Source: Glaciihabitans tibetensis (GTDB taxonomy: Bacteria; Actinomycetota; Actinomycetes; Actinomycetales; Microbacteriaceae). Taken from it: a DNA stretch of 64,000 bases. The DNA is taken from NCBI RefSeq assembly GCF_003003265.1, contig NZ_PVTL01000002.1, positions 1-64,000 of the forward strand, in the 5' to 3' direction. Shown in pieces: positions 35,232-44,748 of the stretch. A program made the position numbers and the translations under genes. Within the stretch, counting starts at the first letter, position 1; each line of letters starts with the position of its first letter. The notes under the pieces were generated by a model. That model had not been told where the DNA came from and did not search any database. It saw only the letters and a program-made list of their open reading frames with translations.

Positions 35232-36362
35232 TCAATCCATGTCTGGTAAGTAGAGCTCCCCGAGTGCGTTGACCTCGGCGTATTTGCGATCGACCTCTTC
35301 TCGAACGGATGCCGCGGCGGCGGTCGCCGCGTCGACCTCGACTTGCCGTGCCGCAAGCTCTGCCTCACGTACCGGGAAGGTCGCGAGTGTCGCCGCCAGG
35401 TGCTCACCCAGTCCCGTGCTGCTGCCGTCGGGATTGATGACCGACCACCTGGTGCGTTCCTCCGGCGTGCGGGCGTTGTACTCCTCAACCTGCATGTTGT
35501 ACGTGGCGCGGTCATTGTCGAGCCGTGCCCGGTCATTCTGCAAGCGGGAACTCGCCGCCATCGCCGCGACTTCCTGCTCCATGAGGGTGTCGGAAGCCGC
35601 GGCGAGCTCGGCCTTGAGCCCTTCCCACATGGCGTCATCCGCCGCTAAGGCTGCTGGCACCGCGCTGCGGTCGCTGAAGTATCGCGCGAAGTAGCTCTCC
35701 AGCTCCGGGTCGATGTCATGGAATATCTCACTGCCGATGTAGGCAAACTGCTCCGTAGAACGGTTGTCGGTGTCGGGTCCCACCGAGTTGCGGAACCTGG
35801 TCTGAATCGGGTCGTCTGGAGGCACTAGCGACCAGCGCGCTTCGAGTAACGCGTCGAGCGGACCGCGCGCATCGGCGGGCATATTGTCATACGCGGCATG
35901 CAGCAGCTCATGCGCCGCGACGGCGACCGCGCGGTTTGCCAGTCTGGGGTCGGGGACGCGGTATACCGCGATCTCCCCGTCGCCCCCGCTCACCCGGCTG
36001 GATCCAAAGTAGCAGCCGATGGGCGCTGACTCACCGCCGTCGCCTCCGTGATCAGAATCTCCACAGACGCGAAGGAAGTCGACGTCGTCCAAAAGCTGCG
36101 GTCGTGCAGCCACAAAGATCGCCCGCCCCTCTTCGCTCAGCCCCATCCTGTCCGCGATCTGCGCGATCTCCTCGGGCATCGTGTACGGCGCCAAGACGGG
36201 CTCGGGCATTACCAGCGCGAGCGGGCGGTCCAGCATTAGGGCCCAGGTCATTACCCCGAGGAGTGCCGTAACGAGGACAACCAGAGTGACGGCGGGCGCG
36301 ACAGAGGGCGGACGGCGCCTCGTGTCCGGTCCCCAGGGGGGATCGTTTTGAAAGAGCGTCAC
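35232..36362 (-). CDS. Membrane-anchored HExxH protein, putative zinc metallopeptidase (paralog B)
   Basis: 376 residues from the GTG at 36362. One membrane helix at about 22-45, an extracytoplasmic domain with Cys100 and Cys117 (possible disulfide), the zinc motif AVAAHELLHAAYDNM with HELLH at 151-155, a downstream acidic stretch TEQFAYIGSEIFHDIDPELESYF that could supply a third ligand, then a long coiled coil with many Arg/Asp/Glu. The start was chosen because GTGACGCT plus its upstream region is conserved with the paralog at 37502. No known peptidase family is recognised; peptidase activity is inferred from HExxH alone. Confidence 0.7.
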   Translation of the reverse strand: MTLFQNDPPWGPDTRRRPPSVAPAVTLVVLVTALLGVMTWALMLDRPLALVMPEPVLAPYTMPEEIAQIADRMGLSEEGRAIFVAARPQLLDDVDFLRVCGDSDHGGDGGESAPIGCYFGSSRVSGGDGEIAVYRVPDPRLANRAVAVAAHELLHAAYDNMPADARGPLDALLEARWSLVPPDDPIQTRFRNSVGPDTDNRSTEQFAYIGSEIFHDIDPELESYFARYFSDRSAVPAALAADDAMWEGLKAELAAASDTLMEQEVAAMAASSRLQNDRARLDNDRATYNMQVEEYNARTPEERTRWSVINPDGSSTGLGEHLAATLATFPVREAELAARQVEVDAATAAAASVREEVDRKYAEVNALGELYLPDMD

Positions 36363-36368
36363 CCGCGG

Positions 36369-36374
36369 AGTATG
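36369..36374 (-). promoter_or_regulatory. -10 box of paralog B, probably leaderless
   Basis: CATACT, six bases (ccgcgg) before the GTG at 36362. The block tgtcata..tccgcgggtgacgc is shared with paralog A. Confidence 0.5.
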
Positions 36375-36449
36375 ACATTGCTTCATTAACGGCTCGTAGC
36401 CCCCAGTTTGGGAGCTTGGCGGACATGGGTCACGCCCGTGGAGAACCAC

Positions 36450-37502
36450 TCACTCCCGAGCGGGCACCGATGCTGCGTCGAGCGCGTCGAGCTCGTCGTA
36501 TCGCCGTTCGAGGTCCGCCCAGGCCTGGTCTGCCTCTTCCTGCGCCGCGTCGAGTTTCGCCTGCTCGACAGCGAGTTGCGCGTCCCGCTGATCAAGAGTG
36601 GCGCGCCTCTCTGAAAGGCGAGAGTCAGTTCCTTCACCCGCTTCGGAGGCCTGCGCGTCGTACGCCGCCTGGTCCGCGTCGAGCTGTGATCGCTCCGCCT
36701 CCAGCCGGGTGTCTTCGGCAGCATTGAGGTCGTCCTGGATGACAAGCGCATCATAGATCGTGTCGACTTCGTTGATGAGGCCGTCCCACAAGGATTGGTC
36801 CGCGAGGTGGAACTCCACTACAGCTCCTCGATCGAGGAAATAGCGGGAATAGTACCGCTCAAGCTCGGGGTCGAATGGCTCAGCTATCTCCGTGCCGAGG
36901 TACGCAAACTGCTCGGTCGCGCGGTTCCCCTTCCACGATCCGACCGATGATGCCAGTTTTTCTCGGATGACATCGTCCGACGGAACCTCGGCCCAGCGAG
37001 CCGCAAGGAGTGCGTTCAGGGCCTGACGGTCGTCGTCGGTGAGCCGCGCGTAGGCGGCATGGAGAAACTCGTGCGCGGTTGTCACCACCGTCTGGGCTTC
37101 CAGTCGTTCGTCGGTGGGCTGGAAAATGGCGATCTGACCGTGGGCATATACGTAGTCGTCGAAACAGCCGATGCTCTCCCAATCCTCGCTGGAGGCGACC
37201 TCGGCCGGATCTACGCACGCTTCGAGAAAATCATCGCTGTCCAACAGTTGCGGACGAGCATCGGAAAAGACGTCCAGGCCCGTGGCGGTGAACCCGATCT
37301 GGTCCGCGATCTGCGACATGTCGTCGGACATCGCGTACGGACGCAGCTCGGGCAGAACGACCTCGGGCATGACCGAGATTCCGAGCGCGGTGGCGGATGC
37401 CGCGAGCAGTGCGATCAGGACAAGAACGCCGGCCCGAGGCCGCAGAGGAGGCTGACTTCCAGAAGAGCGGGTCTCGATGGCCTCGTATTCAAAAAGCGTC
37501 AC
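36450..37502 (-). CDS. Membrane-anchored HExxH protein, putative zinc metallopeptidase (paralog A)
   Basis: 350 residues, same layout as its neighbour: membrane helix at about 24-46, Cys96 and Cys113, zinc motif VVTTAHEFLHAAYARL with HEFLH at 144-148, then ATEQFAYLGTEIAEPFDPELERYYSRYFLDR, and a C-terminal coiled coil (QLDADQAAYDAQ..., LDQRDAQLAVEQAKLDAAQ). Identity is highest around HExxH and EQFAY. The tandem arrangement shows a local duplication. They may act on cell-envelope proteins; no partner gene is evident. Confidence 0.7.
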   Translation of the reverse strand: MTLFEYEAIETRSSGSQPPLRPRAGVLVLIALLAASATALGISVMPEVVLPELRPYAMSDDMSQIADQIGFTATGLDVFSDARPQLLDSDDFLEACVDPAEVASSEDWESIGCFDDYVYAHGQIAIFQPTDERLEAQTVVTTAHEFLHAAYARLTDDDRQALNALLAARWAEVPSDDVIREKLASSVGSWKGNRATEQFAYLGTEIAEPFDPELERYYSRYFLDRGAVVEFHLADQSLWDGLINEVDTIYDALVIQDDLNAAEDTRLEAERSQLDADQAAYDAQASEAGEGTDSRLSERRATLDQRDAQLAVEQAKLDAAQEEADQAWADLERRYDELDALDAASVPARE

Positions 37503-37508
37503 CCGCGG

Positions 37509-37514
37509 ATTATG
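37509..37514 (-). promoter_or_regulatory. -10 box of paralog A, probably leaderless
   Basis: CATAAT, six bases (ccgcgg) before the GTG at 37502. Confidence 0.55.
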
Positions 37515-37579
37515 ACATCAATTCAACATCACTAGAGTGAGGGCACGGTTGTCGTCGTTGCCGTTCACGAAGGAGCCTC

Positions 37580-37951
37580 ATGGAAGCCGCAGCAATTGCC
37601 ACTTGGACGTTCATTTCCGAGATCCCCATTCCTGCCGACGTGGCGCAGCTGATGATCGCGGGTGAAGAGCCTGTCGCCGCGTACAAGACCTTCCGTGACA
37701 GCGCGGTCTTCACCAACAAGCGCCTCATGGTGAGAGACGCACAGGGCATCACGGGCAAAAAGGTAGAGATGTACTCGCTTCCCTATTCCAGCGTCACTAT
37801 GTGGTCGTCGGAGAACGCGGGGACCCTCGACTTCAATGCCGAACTCGAGTTGTGGACGAAGGCCGGTCACATCAAGATCAAGCTCGGCAAGGGAGTCGAC
37901 ATCCGCAAGCTCGACCTGCTCCTTGCCGGGATTGTCCTCGGCGATCACTGA
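37580..37951 (+). CDS. Bacterial PH-domain protein (bPH_1-like)
   Basis: 123 residues, a single domain. AYKTFRDSAVFTNKRLMVRDAQG followed by VEMYSLPYSSVTMWSSENAG is the pattern of the YvbH-type bacterial PH domain. An alpha-helical end (IRKLDLLLAGIVLG) closes the fold. Role unknown; some members respond to stress. A GAAGGAG ribosome site precedes the ATG. It overlaps the convergent GNAT gene by seven bases. Confidence 0.88.
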   Translation: MEAAAIATWTFISEIPIPADVAQLMIAGEEPVAAYKTFRDSAVFTNKRLMVRDAQGITGKKVEMYSLPYSSVTMWSSENAGTLDFNAELELWTKAGHIKIKLGKGVDIRKLDLLLAGIVLGDH

Positions 37952-38565
37952 TCTGCGGGTATTCCGTTCCCCGACCGCTCAAGGCGCATCAGGATCCGCG
38001 GGATGCCGCCGGAAACCGACGTTGTGTCCGCCGCTTTCGTGAATCCGGCGCGTTCGAACATGCGCCGGGTGCCGACAAACGCCATCGTCTGGTCGACCCT
38101 GGCGTCGGCGTTGTCGACAGGATAGCTTTCGATCGCGGGTGCCCCGGAGGCGAGGGCGTAGCTGACGGCGCCGTCGATTAAGGCACTCGTGATTCCCTGC
38201 TTTCGGAAGCCGGGACGCACCCGGAGGCACCATAGCGACCAGACCTCGAGATCGTCGTGGTGCGGAATGTTCCGTGAGTGGGCTATTGGATAGAGCTCTG
38301 AACGCGGGGCGATGCCAGCCCAGCCCACGACGTCACCATCACGGTAGGCGAGTACCCCGGGCGCCCGTTCGCGATCACAGAGAGTGCGCACCACGTCCGC
38401 GCGGTCGATTCCCCTCAACTCACGGTTCTCCCGGGAGCTCAACCGCCAGGAGAGACACCAGCACACCGATGAGTCGGGGTTCTTCGGCCCGAGCATCGTT
38501 GCCATGTCGTTGAAGGCATGCGCGGGTCGAACCGTGATGGGGGACGGAGCGGTCGGACAGGTCAT
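37945..38565 (-). CDS. GNAT-family N-acetyltransferase
   Basis: 206 residues from the ATG at 38565. Acetyl-CoA-binding motif A LRVRPGFRKQGITSALIDGAVSYA (R-x-x-x-G-x-T variant), preceded by VVGWAGIAPRSEL and followed by MFERAGFTKA. The N-terminal CWCLSWRLS motif is found in a GNAT subgroup of uncharacterised actinobacterial proteins. Substrate unknown. Confidence 0.88.
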   Translation of the reverse strand: MTCPTAPSPITVRPAHAFNDMATMLGPKNPDSSVCWCLSWRLSSRENRELRGIDRADVVRTLCDRERAPGVLAYRDGDVVGWAGIAPRSELYPIAHSRNIPHHDDLEVWSLWCLRVRPGFRKQGITSALIDGAVSYALASGAPAIESYPVDNADARVDQTMAFVGTRRMFERAGFTKAADTTSVSGGIPRILMRLERSGNGIPADQ

Positions 38566-38572
38566 TTTTGGG

Positions 38573-39598
38573 TCACGTCTCGCGTACTCCGCGGGCGGCG
38601 AAGCGCTGCTGGATGAGCACCGCGATGACGATGATCGCACCCTTGGTGATCGCCTGTACCGACGTGTTCAGGTTGTTCTGCGTGAAGATGTTGGTGAGTA
38701 CGTTGAAGATGAGGATGCCGAGCACGGTGCCCACGATCGTGCCGCGACCACCGGCGAGCAGGGTTCCGCCGACCACCACCGCGGCGATCGCGTCCAGCTC
38801 GTAGAGGGTTCCGTGGGTTGAGGTTCCCGAGGTGGTGCGGCCGGTCAGCATCACGCCGGCGATACCCGCGGTGAGACCGCCGAGCGCGTAGAGGTACACG
38901 ATGTGGCGCTTCACGTTAATACCCGCAAGCCGGGTGGCTTCGCGGTTTCCGCCAATTGCGACCGTGCGGCGACCGAACGTGGTGCGGTTGAGCAAGATCC
39001 AGCCGGCCGCCGACACGAGAATGAAGATCCAGACCAGGGTGGGGATGCCGAGGAAGCTCCCATCGGAGAACTCCAGAAAGCCGCGCACCCGTACGGTCTG
39101 GGTCGTTCGATTCGAGAGGATCTCGGCGAAGCCCCGGGCGGCGATCAGCATGGCCAAGGTGGCCATAAAGGCGACCACGTTGCCGTAGGCGATGATGATC
39201 CCGTTGATTACTCCAGCCGCAAGGCCGACGGCGAGCGCAACGATGATCATCAGCGGCCAGAACGACTCGGAGGCGAGTTGCACGGCCGCTAGCGTCGCAA
39301 CCACCGAGGCGAGACCCAGCACCGAACCAACCGAGAGGTCAATGCCGCCACCGATGATGACGAACGTCATGCCGATGGCGAGCACACCGGTGACAGACGC
39401 CAGGCGCACGATTGTGAGGATGTTGTTGACGTTGGTGAAGCGGTCGCCGCTCGTAACCGTTCCCACGATGATAAGCAGAATGAGGGCGATGACCAGCCCG
39501 ATATTGCGGCCGGCGGCGCTGCCCAGCACGGCGCGCAGCGTCCCGGCAGCGCGGCCCGGAGTGTGGAGCGGGGCGGCGGAGGGGTTCTGGTGACTCAT
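38573..39598 (-). CDS. Sugar ABC transporter permease (RbsC type)
   Basis: 341 residues with 8-10 membrane helices of the BPD_transp_2 family: IGGGIDLSVGSVLGLASVVA and a later LGGLTAGIAGVML region are characteristic. Its ATG overlaps the stop of the ATPase gene by four bases, so they form one unit. It works with the binding protein encoded divergently at 41346, importing a sugar or polyol. Confidence 0.94.
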   Translation of the reverse strand: MSHQNPSAAPLHTPGRAAGTLRAVLGSAAGRNIGLVIALILLIIVGTVTSGDRFTNVNNILTIVRLASVTGVLAIGMTFVIIGGGIDLSVGSVLGLASVVATLAAVQLASESFWPLMIIVALAVGLAAGVINGIIIAYGNVVAFMATLAMLIAARGFAEILSNRTTQTVRVRGFLEFSDGSFLGIPTLVWIFILVSAAGWILLNRTTFGRRTVAIGGNREATRLAGINVKRHIVYLYALGGLTAGIAGVMLTGRTTSGTSTHGTLYELDAIAAVVVGGTLLAGGRGTIVGTVLGILIFNVLTNIFTQNNLNTSVQAITKGAIIVIAVLIQQRFAARGVRET

Positions 39599-41115
39599 TC
39601 GGCGCTTCCTTTCATAACAAGGTCGAGAACGCCCGATTCGTCGATATCGGCGGCGTTACGGATGTCGAGCGTTTCGCCGTCGGCGAGCACGAGCACGCGG
39701 TCGGCGAGTCCGAGCACCTCTTCGATCTCGCTCGATACCACCACGATCGCCGTGCCCGCAGCGGACAGCTGGCGGATGAGAGAGTAGATTTCGGCGCGGG
39801 CGCCGACGTCGACGCCCCGCGTGGGCTCGTCGAGAAGCAGAACCTTGGTGCCGTGCACGAGCCAGCGCGCGAGGAGCACCTTTTGTTGGTTTCCGCCGGA
39901 GAGCAGGCCGACCGCGCGGTCGGGATCGGCGGGCCGGAGCTCCAGTGCCTCGAGCTGAGTGCGGGCCATCGACCGTTCGAGCTTCTCGTTCAGAAAAATC
40001 GACCGGGCAAACCGGGGGAACGACGAGAGGGTGACGTTGCGGTACACCGGCTGCTCGAGGATGAGTCCCTGGCTCTTGCGCTCCTCGGGCGACAGGCCGA
40101 TTCCCTTCGCGACGGCCGTCGGCACAGAGCCCGTGCGAATCGGCGCGCCGTCGACGAAGACCTCGCCGGTCGAGGGTCGCAACGCGCCGTAGATCGCCTC
40201 GAGGATCTCCGATCGTCCAGATCCGACGAGCCCGGCGAGCCCAAAGATCTCGCCCGCGCGCACTGCGAACGACACGGGTTCGAATAACCCGCGCACGGAA
40301 AGGTTCTCGACCCGCAGCATCTCCGCCGCGGCATCCGGAATAGGCACGGCGGGCGGGAAGACGTTCTCGACGTCCCGGCCGGTCATCAGGGTGATGAGTT
40401 GCGCCGTCGGGGTCGCGGAGACCAGCAGCCCGCTCGCGGTGGTGCGACCATCCTTGATGACGGTAATGCGGTCGCCGATCTCGCGGATCTCCGCGAGCCG
40501 GTGCGAGATGTACACCACCGCGATGCCGTCGCGTGTGAGTTCCCTGACCACCCGGAACAGGTTCTTCACCTCCTCGGAGTCGAGCACGGCGCTCGGCTCG
40601 TCCATCACGATGAGTTTGATGTCGCGTGACAGCGCCCGGGCCATCGAGACGATCTGCTTGTTCGCGGGCGAGAGCGAGCCCACTTCGCGCGAGGGCGACA
40701 GGTCGGGATGACCCAGGCGGGCGAGCAGCGCCCGGGTGCGTCGGTGCGCTTCCCGCACCTTGAGCACGCCGCCGGCTGAGAGTTCGTGGCCGAGAAAGAT
40801 GTTCTCAGCGATGGTGAGCCCGTCGACGACGTCGAGCTCCTGGTACATCGTCGCGATGCCGAGGTCGAGGGCAGCCGTCGGATCTGCGATGCTCACGCCC
40901 GACCCCTGCCAGAGGAGTTCGCCAGCCTCGGGGGTGTACACGCCGGAGAGAACCTTGATCAGTGTCGACTTTCCCGCACCATTCTGACCGAGAACGCAGT
41001 GCACTTCGCCCGGCACGATCGAGAAGTCGACGCCCTTGAGGGCGGCCACCCCGGCGAAGGACTTCGTGACTCCACGCACCTCAAGCAGGGGTTCTTTATG
41101 GTCGACAGTGATCAT
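39595..41115 (-). CDS. Sugar ABC transporter ATP-binding protein, two ABC domains (RbsA/MglA type)
   Basis: 506 residues. First domain: Walker A GQNGAGKST, signature region LSPANKQIVSMARAL and Walker B LIVMDEPSAVL. Second domain: degenerate Walker A GLVGSGRSE, signature LSGGNQQKVLLARWL and Walker B LLLDEPTRGVD. This is the RbsA/MglA layout. TAGATT lies six bases before the ATG. Divergent from the binding-protein operon, sharing a 230-bp control region. Confidence 0.95.
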   Translation of the reverse strand: MITVDHKEPLLEVRGVTKSFAGVAALKGVDFSIVPGEVHCVLGQNGAGKSTLIKVLSGVYTPEAGELLWQGSGVSIADPTAALDLGIATMYQELDVVDGLTIAENIFLGHELSAGGVLKVREAHRRTRALLARLGHPDLSPSREVGSLSPANKQIVSMARALSRDIKLIVMDEPSAVLDSEEVKNLFRVVRELTRDGIAVVYISHRLAEIREIGDRITVIKDGRTTASGLLVSATPTAQLITLMTGRDVENVFPPAVPIPDAAAEMLRVENLSVRGLFEPVSFAVRAGEIFGLAGLVGSGRSEILEAIYGALRPSTGEVFVDGAPIRTGSVPTAVAKGIGLSPEERKSQGLILEQPVYRNVTLSSFPRFARSIFLNEKLERSMARTQLEALELRPADPDRAVGLLSGGNQQKVLLARWLVHGTKVLLLDEPTRGVDVGARAEIYSLIRQLSAAGTAIVVVSSEIEEVLGLADRVLVLADGETLDIRNAADIDESGVLDLVMKGSAE

Positions 41116-41345
41116 TCCCGCAATCTAGCAGAGACGAAACAGTTCCTACATAACCCGAAGCGAATTCGTCGGCTTTTGCTTTTTTTCGAGGAAAGTCGTT
41201 TCTTTCTCGTTCTGGCTCTGTTACGTTGCCACCAATGTCGACGTGGACAGTGTGATGTGGAACCGGCAGTGCAGCCGGTGAGAGTCGCCCGGATCCCGAG
41301 GCATTGGCGAAGAGGCATCCGCATCACACACCCTGGAGGATCCAC
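41116..41345. promoter_or_regulatory. Divergent control region of the sugar locus
   Basis: Between the transporter genes and the binding-protein operon. Contains the leaderless -10 box of the ATPase gene (TAGATT, 41122-41127 on the minus strand) and an imperfect palindrome cgaggaaag...ctttctcg around 41190, a candidate operator for the ROK regulator. GGAGGA serves as ribosome site of the binding protein. Confidence 0.4.
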
Positions 41346-42389
41346 ATGCTTTCCACCCGCTCATCTCGATACCGCGTCTCTGCGGCCATCGGCTCATCGC
41401 TTGTCGTCGCCGGGTTGCTCGTCGGCTGTACAAGCGGAACGACCGACCCGGCCGACTCCGGCCCCACGAACAATGCCGAGAACGAGGAAACCGGCGACAC
41501 CATCGTGATCGGTTTCTCTGGACCGGCCGCCGACCATGGCTGGCTCGGCGCGATCAACTCCGCGGCGATCGCCGAGGCGGCAAAATACCCCGACATCGAC
41601 CTACGGGTTGCGGAGGGCACGAACGACGCGAGCCTCCAGATCAGCCAGGTTGAGGGGTTCATCAACGACAACGTCGACGCCATCGTTCTGCTGCCCACCG
41701 ACGGCGCCGCGCTCACGGACGTTGCGACGAAGGCCATGGAAGCGGGGATTCCCGTGATCAACGTGGACCGGGAGTTCTCGTCGACTTTCGCGGCGCGCGT
41801 CACGATCCTTGGCGACAACTACGGCATGGGCGTCAGTGCCGGAACCTACATCTGCGAGCAGGTCGGTGACAACCCCGACGCCATCATCGCCGAGATCGCC
41901 GGGATCGACTCCCTGCCCCTCACCCAGGACCGAAGCCGGGGTTTCGCTGACGCACTCGATGACTGCGGCCTCGAGGTGTCCAACCGGGTTGCCGCCGACT
42001 TCACCGTTGCCGGGGGTGAAGCGGTGACCTCGCAGCTGCTCTCCGCCGCTCCGCAGATTGACGCCATCTGGAACCACGATGACGACCAGGGCCTTGGGGT
42101 TCTGGCCGCTATAGATTCGGCCGGGCGCGACGAGTTCATCATGGTTGGGGGCGCCGGGTCAAAGAACGCCATGGAACTCATCCAGTCCGGCGACAGCGTG
42201 CTGGAGGCGACGGTCATCTACCCGTCGACGCAGGCAGCGGACGGAATCCGGCTGGCCCGCCTGGTCGCACAGGACAAGGCGCTCAGCGACCTCGTCGAGG
42301 TCGAGGTGCCGAACCGTATCGTTCTGAATGCTCCGGTGGTGGATGCGGACAACGTCGAGAAATACCTCCCGACCGCGTTCACGTCCTAA
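41346..42389 (+). CDS. Sugar ABC transporter substrate-binding lipoprotein
   Basis: 347 residues from the ATG at 41346 behind CTGGAGGA. Lipoprotein signal peptide with lipobox LLVGC, then a Ser/Thr/Asn linker and a periplasmic-binding-protein type 1 fold (PF13407 type: DTIVIGFSGPAADHGWLGAI, VDAIVLLPTDGAAL, GIPVINVDREF, IWNHDDDQGLGVLAA). Anchored outside the membrane, it delivers ligand to the RbsA/RbsC-type transporter. Ligand unknown. Confidence 0.94.
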   Translation: MLSTRSSRYRVSAAIGSSLVVAGLLVGCTSGTTDPADSGPTNNAENEETGDTIVIGFSGPAADHGWLGAINSAAIAEAAKYPDIDLRVAEGTNDASLQISQVEGFINDNVDAIVLLPTDGAALTDVATKAMEAGIPVINVDREFSSTFAARVTILGDNYGMGVSAGTYICEQVGDNPDAIIAEIAGIDSLPLTQDRSRGFADALDDCGLEVSNRVAADFTVAGGEAVTSQLLSAAPQIDAIWNHDDDQGLGVLAAIDSAGRDEFIMVGGAGSKNAMELIQSGDSVLEATVIYPSTQAADGIRLARLVAQDKALSDLVEVEVPNRIVLNAPVVDADNVEKYLPTAFTS

Positions 42390-42404
42390 GCACTCGAAGC
42401 AGGT

Positions 42405-42434
42405 GTGGTGTCCCGTCGATCGGCGGGACACCAC
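42405..42434 (+). terminator. Intercistronic hairpin
   Basis: Perfect 11-bp stem gtggtgtcccg / cgggacaccac with an 8-base loop between the binding-protein gene and the dehydrogenase gene; no T-run. Such hairpins often partly stop transcription or protect upstream mRNA, giving more binding protein than enzyme. Confidence 0.7.
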
Positions 42435-42452
42435 CTCACAGAAGGCACACTC

Positions 42453-43685
42453 ATGTCATCAGACAGCACGCCGTTGCGCATCGCCATGATCGGACACGGG
42501 TTTATGGGGGCCGCCCACTCCCAGGGCTGGCGCACCGCCCCTCGGTTCTTCGACCTGCCGCTTCAGCCGACAATGCAGCTGCTCGTCGGCCGCGACGAGG
42601 ATGCGGCGCGCGAGGCCGCGGAGCGGTGGGGATGGGCCCAGGTCGCCACCGACTGGCGCACGGTGCTCGACCGTGACGACATTGACGTCGTCGACATCGT
42701 TACACCGGGCGACTCGCACGCGGAGATCGCGAGTGCCGCGCTCGAGGCGGGCAAACACGTGCTGTGCGAGAAGCCGCTGGCGACAACGGTCGAACAGGCG
42801 GAGGCGATGGCGGATGCCGCGGCTCGCGCACGGAGCAGGGGGGTGGTCGCGATGGTGGGTTTCACCTACCGGCGTGTCCCCGCTGCCACGCTCGCGCGCG
42901 ACCTCGTGGCCGCAGGGCGCGTCGGCGAGATCCGGCAGGTGCGGGCAAGCTACCGGCAGGACTGGTTGGCCGATGCGGAATCGCCCATGACCTGGCGGCT
43001 CGACAAGGCGCGGGCCGGCTCCGGCGCACTGGGTGACATCGGCGCGCACGCGATTGACCTGGCCCAATTCATCAGCGGCCAGCGCATCTCCGCGGTGTCT
43101 GGGGTGTTGCAAACGATCGTGCAGCAACGGCCGCTGCTCGCGGAGACCCGCGGGCTGTCGGGCACCGCCGGAGCCGAACGGGGCACGGTGAGTGTCGACG
43201 ACCTCGCGCTGTTCACCGCGCGGTTCGAATCCGGGGTGCTCGGCAGTTTCGAGGCCAGCCGCTTCGCGACCGGCCGCAAGAACGCGCTGCGTATCGAGGT
43301 CTCGGGCTCGGCCGGTGCGATCGCCTTCGACCTCGAGGAGCTCAACGTCCTGCAGTTCTTCGACGCGCGGGCTCCGATCGCCGAGCAGGGATTCACCCGC
43401 ATCCTGGTCACCGAACCCGAGCATCCGTACGTTGGCGCGTGGTGGCCGGCCGGCCACACGCTCGGCTACGAGCACGGCTTCTCGCACCAGGCGAAGGACT
43501 TCGTCGAGGCAGTCAGTGCGGGAGCCCAACCCACTCCGTCGTTTGCCGACGGGTTGCAGGTGCAGCGGGTGCTCGACGCGGTGGAGCGCAGCGCGCACGC
43601 GGCCAGCTCGTGGGTTGCCGTGGCAGACACCGTGGCCGCGGCGAGCACCGTTCAGGAAACACACCAAGAGGAGATGCAACCGTGA
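42453..43685 (+). CDS. Gfo/Idh/MocA-family dehydrogenase
   Basis: 410 residues from the ATG at 42453 behind AGAAGG. NAD-binding [47 protein letters not shown] split over about residues 73-103, with the EKP lysine expected for catalysis. The C-terminal domain shows [15 protein letters not shown] with the catalytic His region. Probably oxidises or reduces a sugar carbon, possibly giving a 3-keto sugar, together with the next enzyme. GTGA overlap with the isomerase. Confidence 0.93.
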   Translation: MSSDSTPLRIAMIGHGFMGAAHSQGWRTAPRFFDLPLQPTMQLLVGRDEDAAREAAERWGWAQVATDWRTVLDRDDIDVVDIVTPGDSHAEIASAALEAGKHVLCEKPLATTVEQAEAMADAAARARSRGVVAMVGFTYRRVPAATLARDLVAAGRVGEIRQVRASYRQDWLADAESPMTWRLDKARAGSGALGDIGAHAIDLAQFISGQRISAVSGVLQTIVQQRPLLAETRGLSGTAGAERGTVSVDDLALFTARFESGVLGSFEASRFATGRKNALRIEVSGSAGAIAFDLEELNVLQFFDARAPIAEQGFTRILVTEPEHPYVGAWWPAGHTLGYEHGFSHQAKDFVEAVSAGAQPTPSFADGLQVQRVLDAVERSAHAASSWVAVADTVAAASTVQETHQEEMQP

Positions 43686-44683
43686 CCCGTCCGATCACCC
43701 TGTTCACCGGCCAGTGGGCCGACCTGCCCTTCGAGACGGTGTGTGAGCTCGCCGCCAGCTGGGGCTACGACGGCCTCGAGATCGCGTGTTGGGGTGATCA
43801 CCTCGATCCCGGGCGCTGGGAGGAACCCGGCTACGTCGAAGGCAAACTGGGGGTGCTCGAGAAGCACGGCCTGAAGGTCTGGGCCATCTCCAACCATCTC
43901 AAAGGCCAGGCGGTGTGCGATGATCCGATCGACCAGCGCCACCGTGACATCCTGCCTGATTCGGTTTGGGGTGATGGCAACCCTGAGGGCGTTCGGCGGC
44001 GGGCAGCCGAGGAGATGAAGAACACCGCGCGCCTGGCAGCGAAGCTCGGAGTGAAGACCGTCATCGGATTCACGGGATCGTCGATCTGGAAGTATGTCGC
44101 GATGTTCCCGCCCGTCTCCCAGGAGGCCATCGACGCCGGCTACCAGGACTTCGCGGACCGCTGGAATCCCATCCTCGACGTCTTCGACGAGGTGGGCGTG
44201 CGGTTCGCCCACGAGGTGCACCCGAGCGAGATCGCTTTCGATTACTGGTCGACGGTGCGCACGCTCGAGGCGATCGGCCACCGTGAAGCGTTCGGGCTGA
44301 ACTGGGATCCGAGCCACTTCATCTGGCAGGACCTTGACCCCGTGAGCTTTCTCTGGGACTTCAAGGACCGGATCTATCACGTCGATTGCAAGGACACCAA
44401 AAAGCGGATGAACAACGGCCGTAACGGACGGCTGGGATCGCTGCTGGCGTGGGCGGACCCGCGGCGGGGCTGGGACTTTGTCTCCACCGGCCACGGCGAC
44501 GTGCCCTGGGAAGACAGCTTTCGCATGCTGAACACCATCGGGTACACGGGGCCCATCTCGGTCGAGTGGGAGGATGCCGGGATGGACCGACTGATCGGCG
44601 CCCCGGAAGCTCTCGCCTTCGTGAAGAAGTTCGCCTTCGACGCTCCCGGTGCCGCCTTCGACGCGGCTTTCAGCACTCGCTGA
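43682..44683 (+). CDS. Sugar phosphate isomerase/epimerase-like TIM-barrel protein
   Basis: 333 residues from the GTG that overlaps the preceding stop. AP_endonuc_2-type TIM barrel: [74 protein letters not shown] and [12 protein letters not shown] supply the metal-binding His, Glu and Asp residues. Typical partner of Gfo/Idh/MocA enzymes in keto-sugar pathways. Substrate unknown. Confidence 0.92.
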   Translation: MTRPITLFTGQWADLPFETVCELAASWGYDGLEIACWGDHLDPGRWEEPGYVEGKLGVLEKHGLKVWAISNHLKGQAVCDDPIDQRHRDILPDSVWGDGNPEGVRRRAAEEMKNTARLAAKLGVKTVIGFTGSSIWKYVAMFPPVSQEAIDAGYQDFADRWNPILDVFDEVGVRFAHEVHPSEIAFDYWSTVRTLEAIGHREAFGLNWDPSHFIWQDLDPVSFLWDFKDRIYHVDCKDTKKRMNNGRNGRLGSLLAWADPRRGWDFVSTGHGDVPWEDSFRMLNTIGYTGPISVEWEDAGMDRLIGAPEALAFVKKFAFDAPGAAFDAAFSTR

Positions 44684-44748
44684 GTTCCGATGATCATCGT
44701 CGGATGTCCGTGGCGTTGTGGGCGAAGTGGCCCGTGCGAGACTTGAGC

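Noticed and set aside
36800..36820. gtggagttcc on the minus strand in the HExxH gene
   Set aside because: Ten-base chance match in frame (VEFHL) without further similarity to the ychF end.
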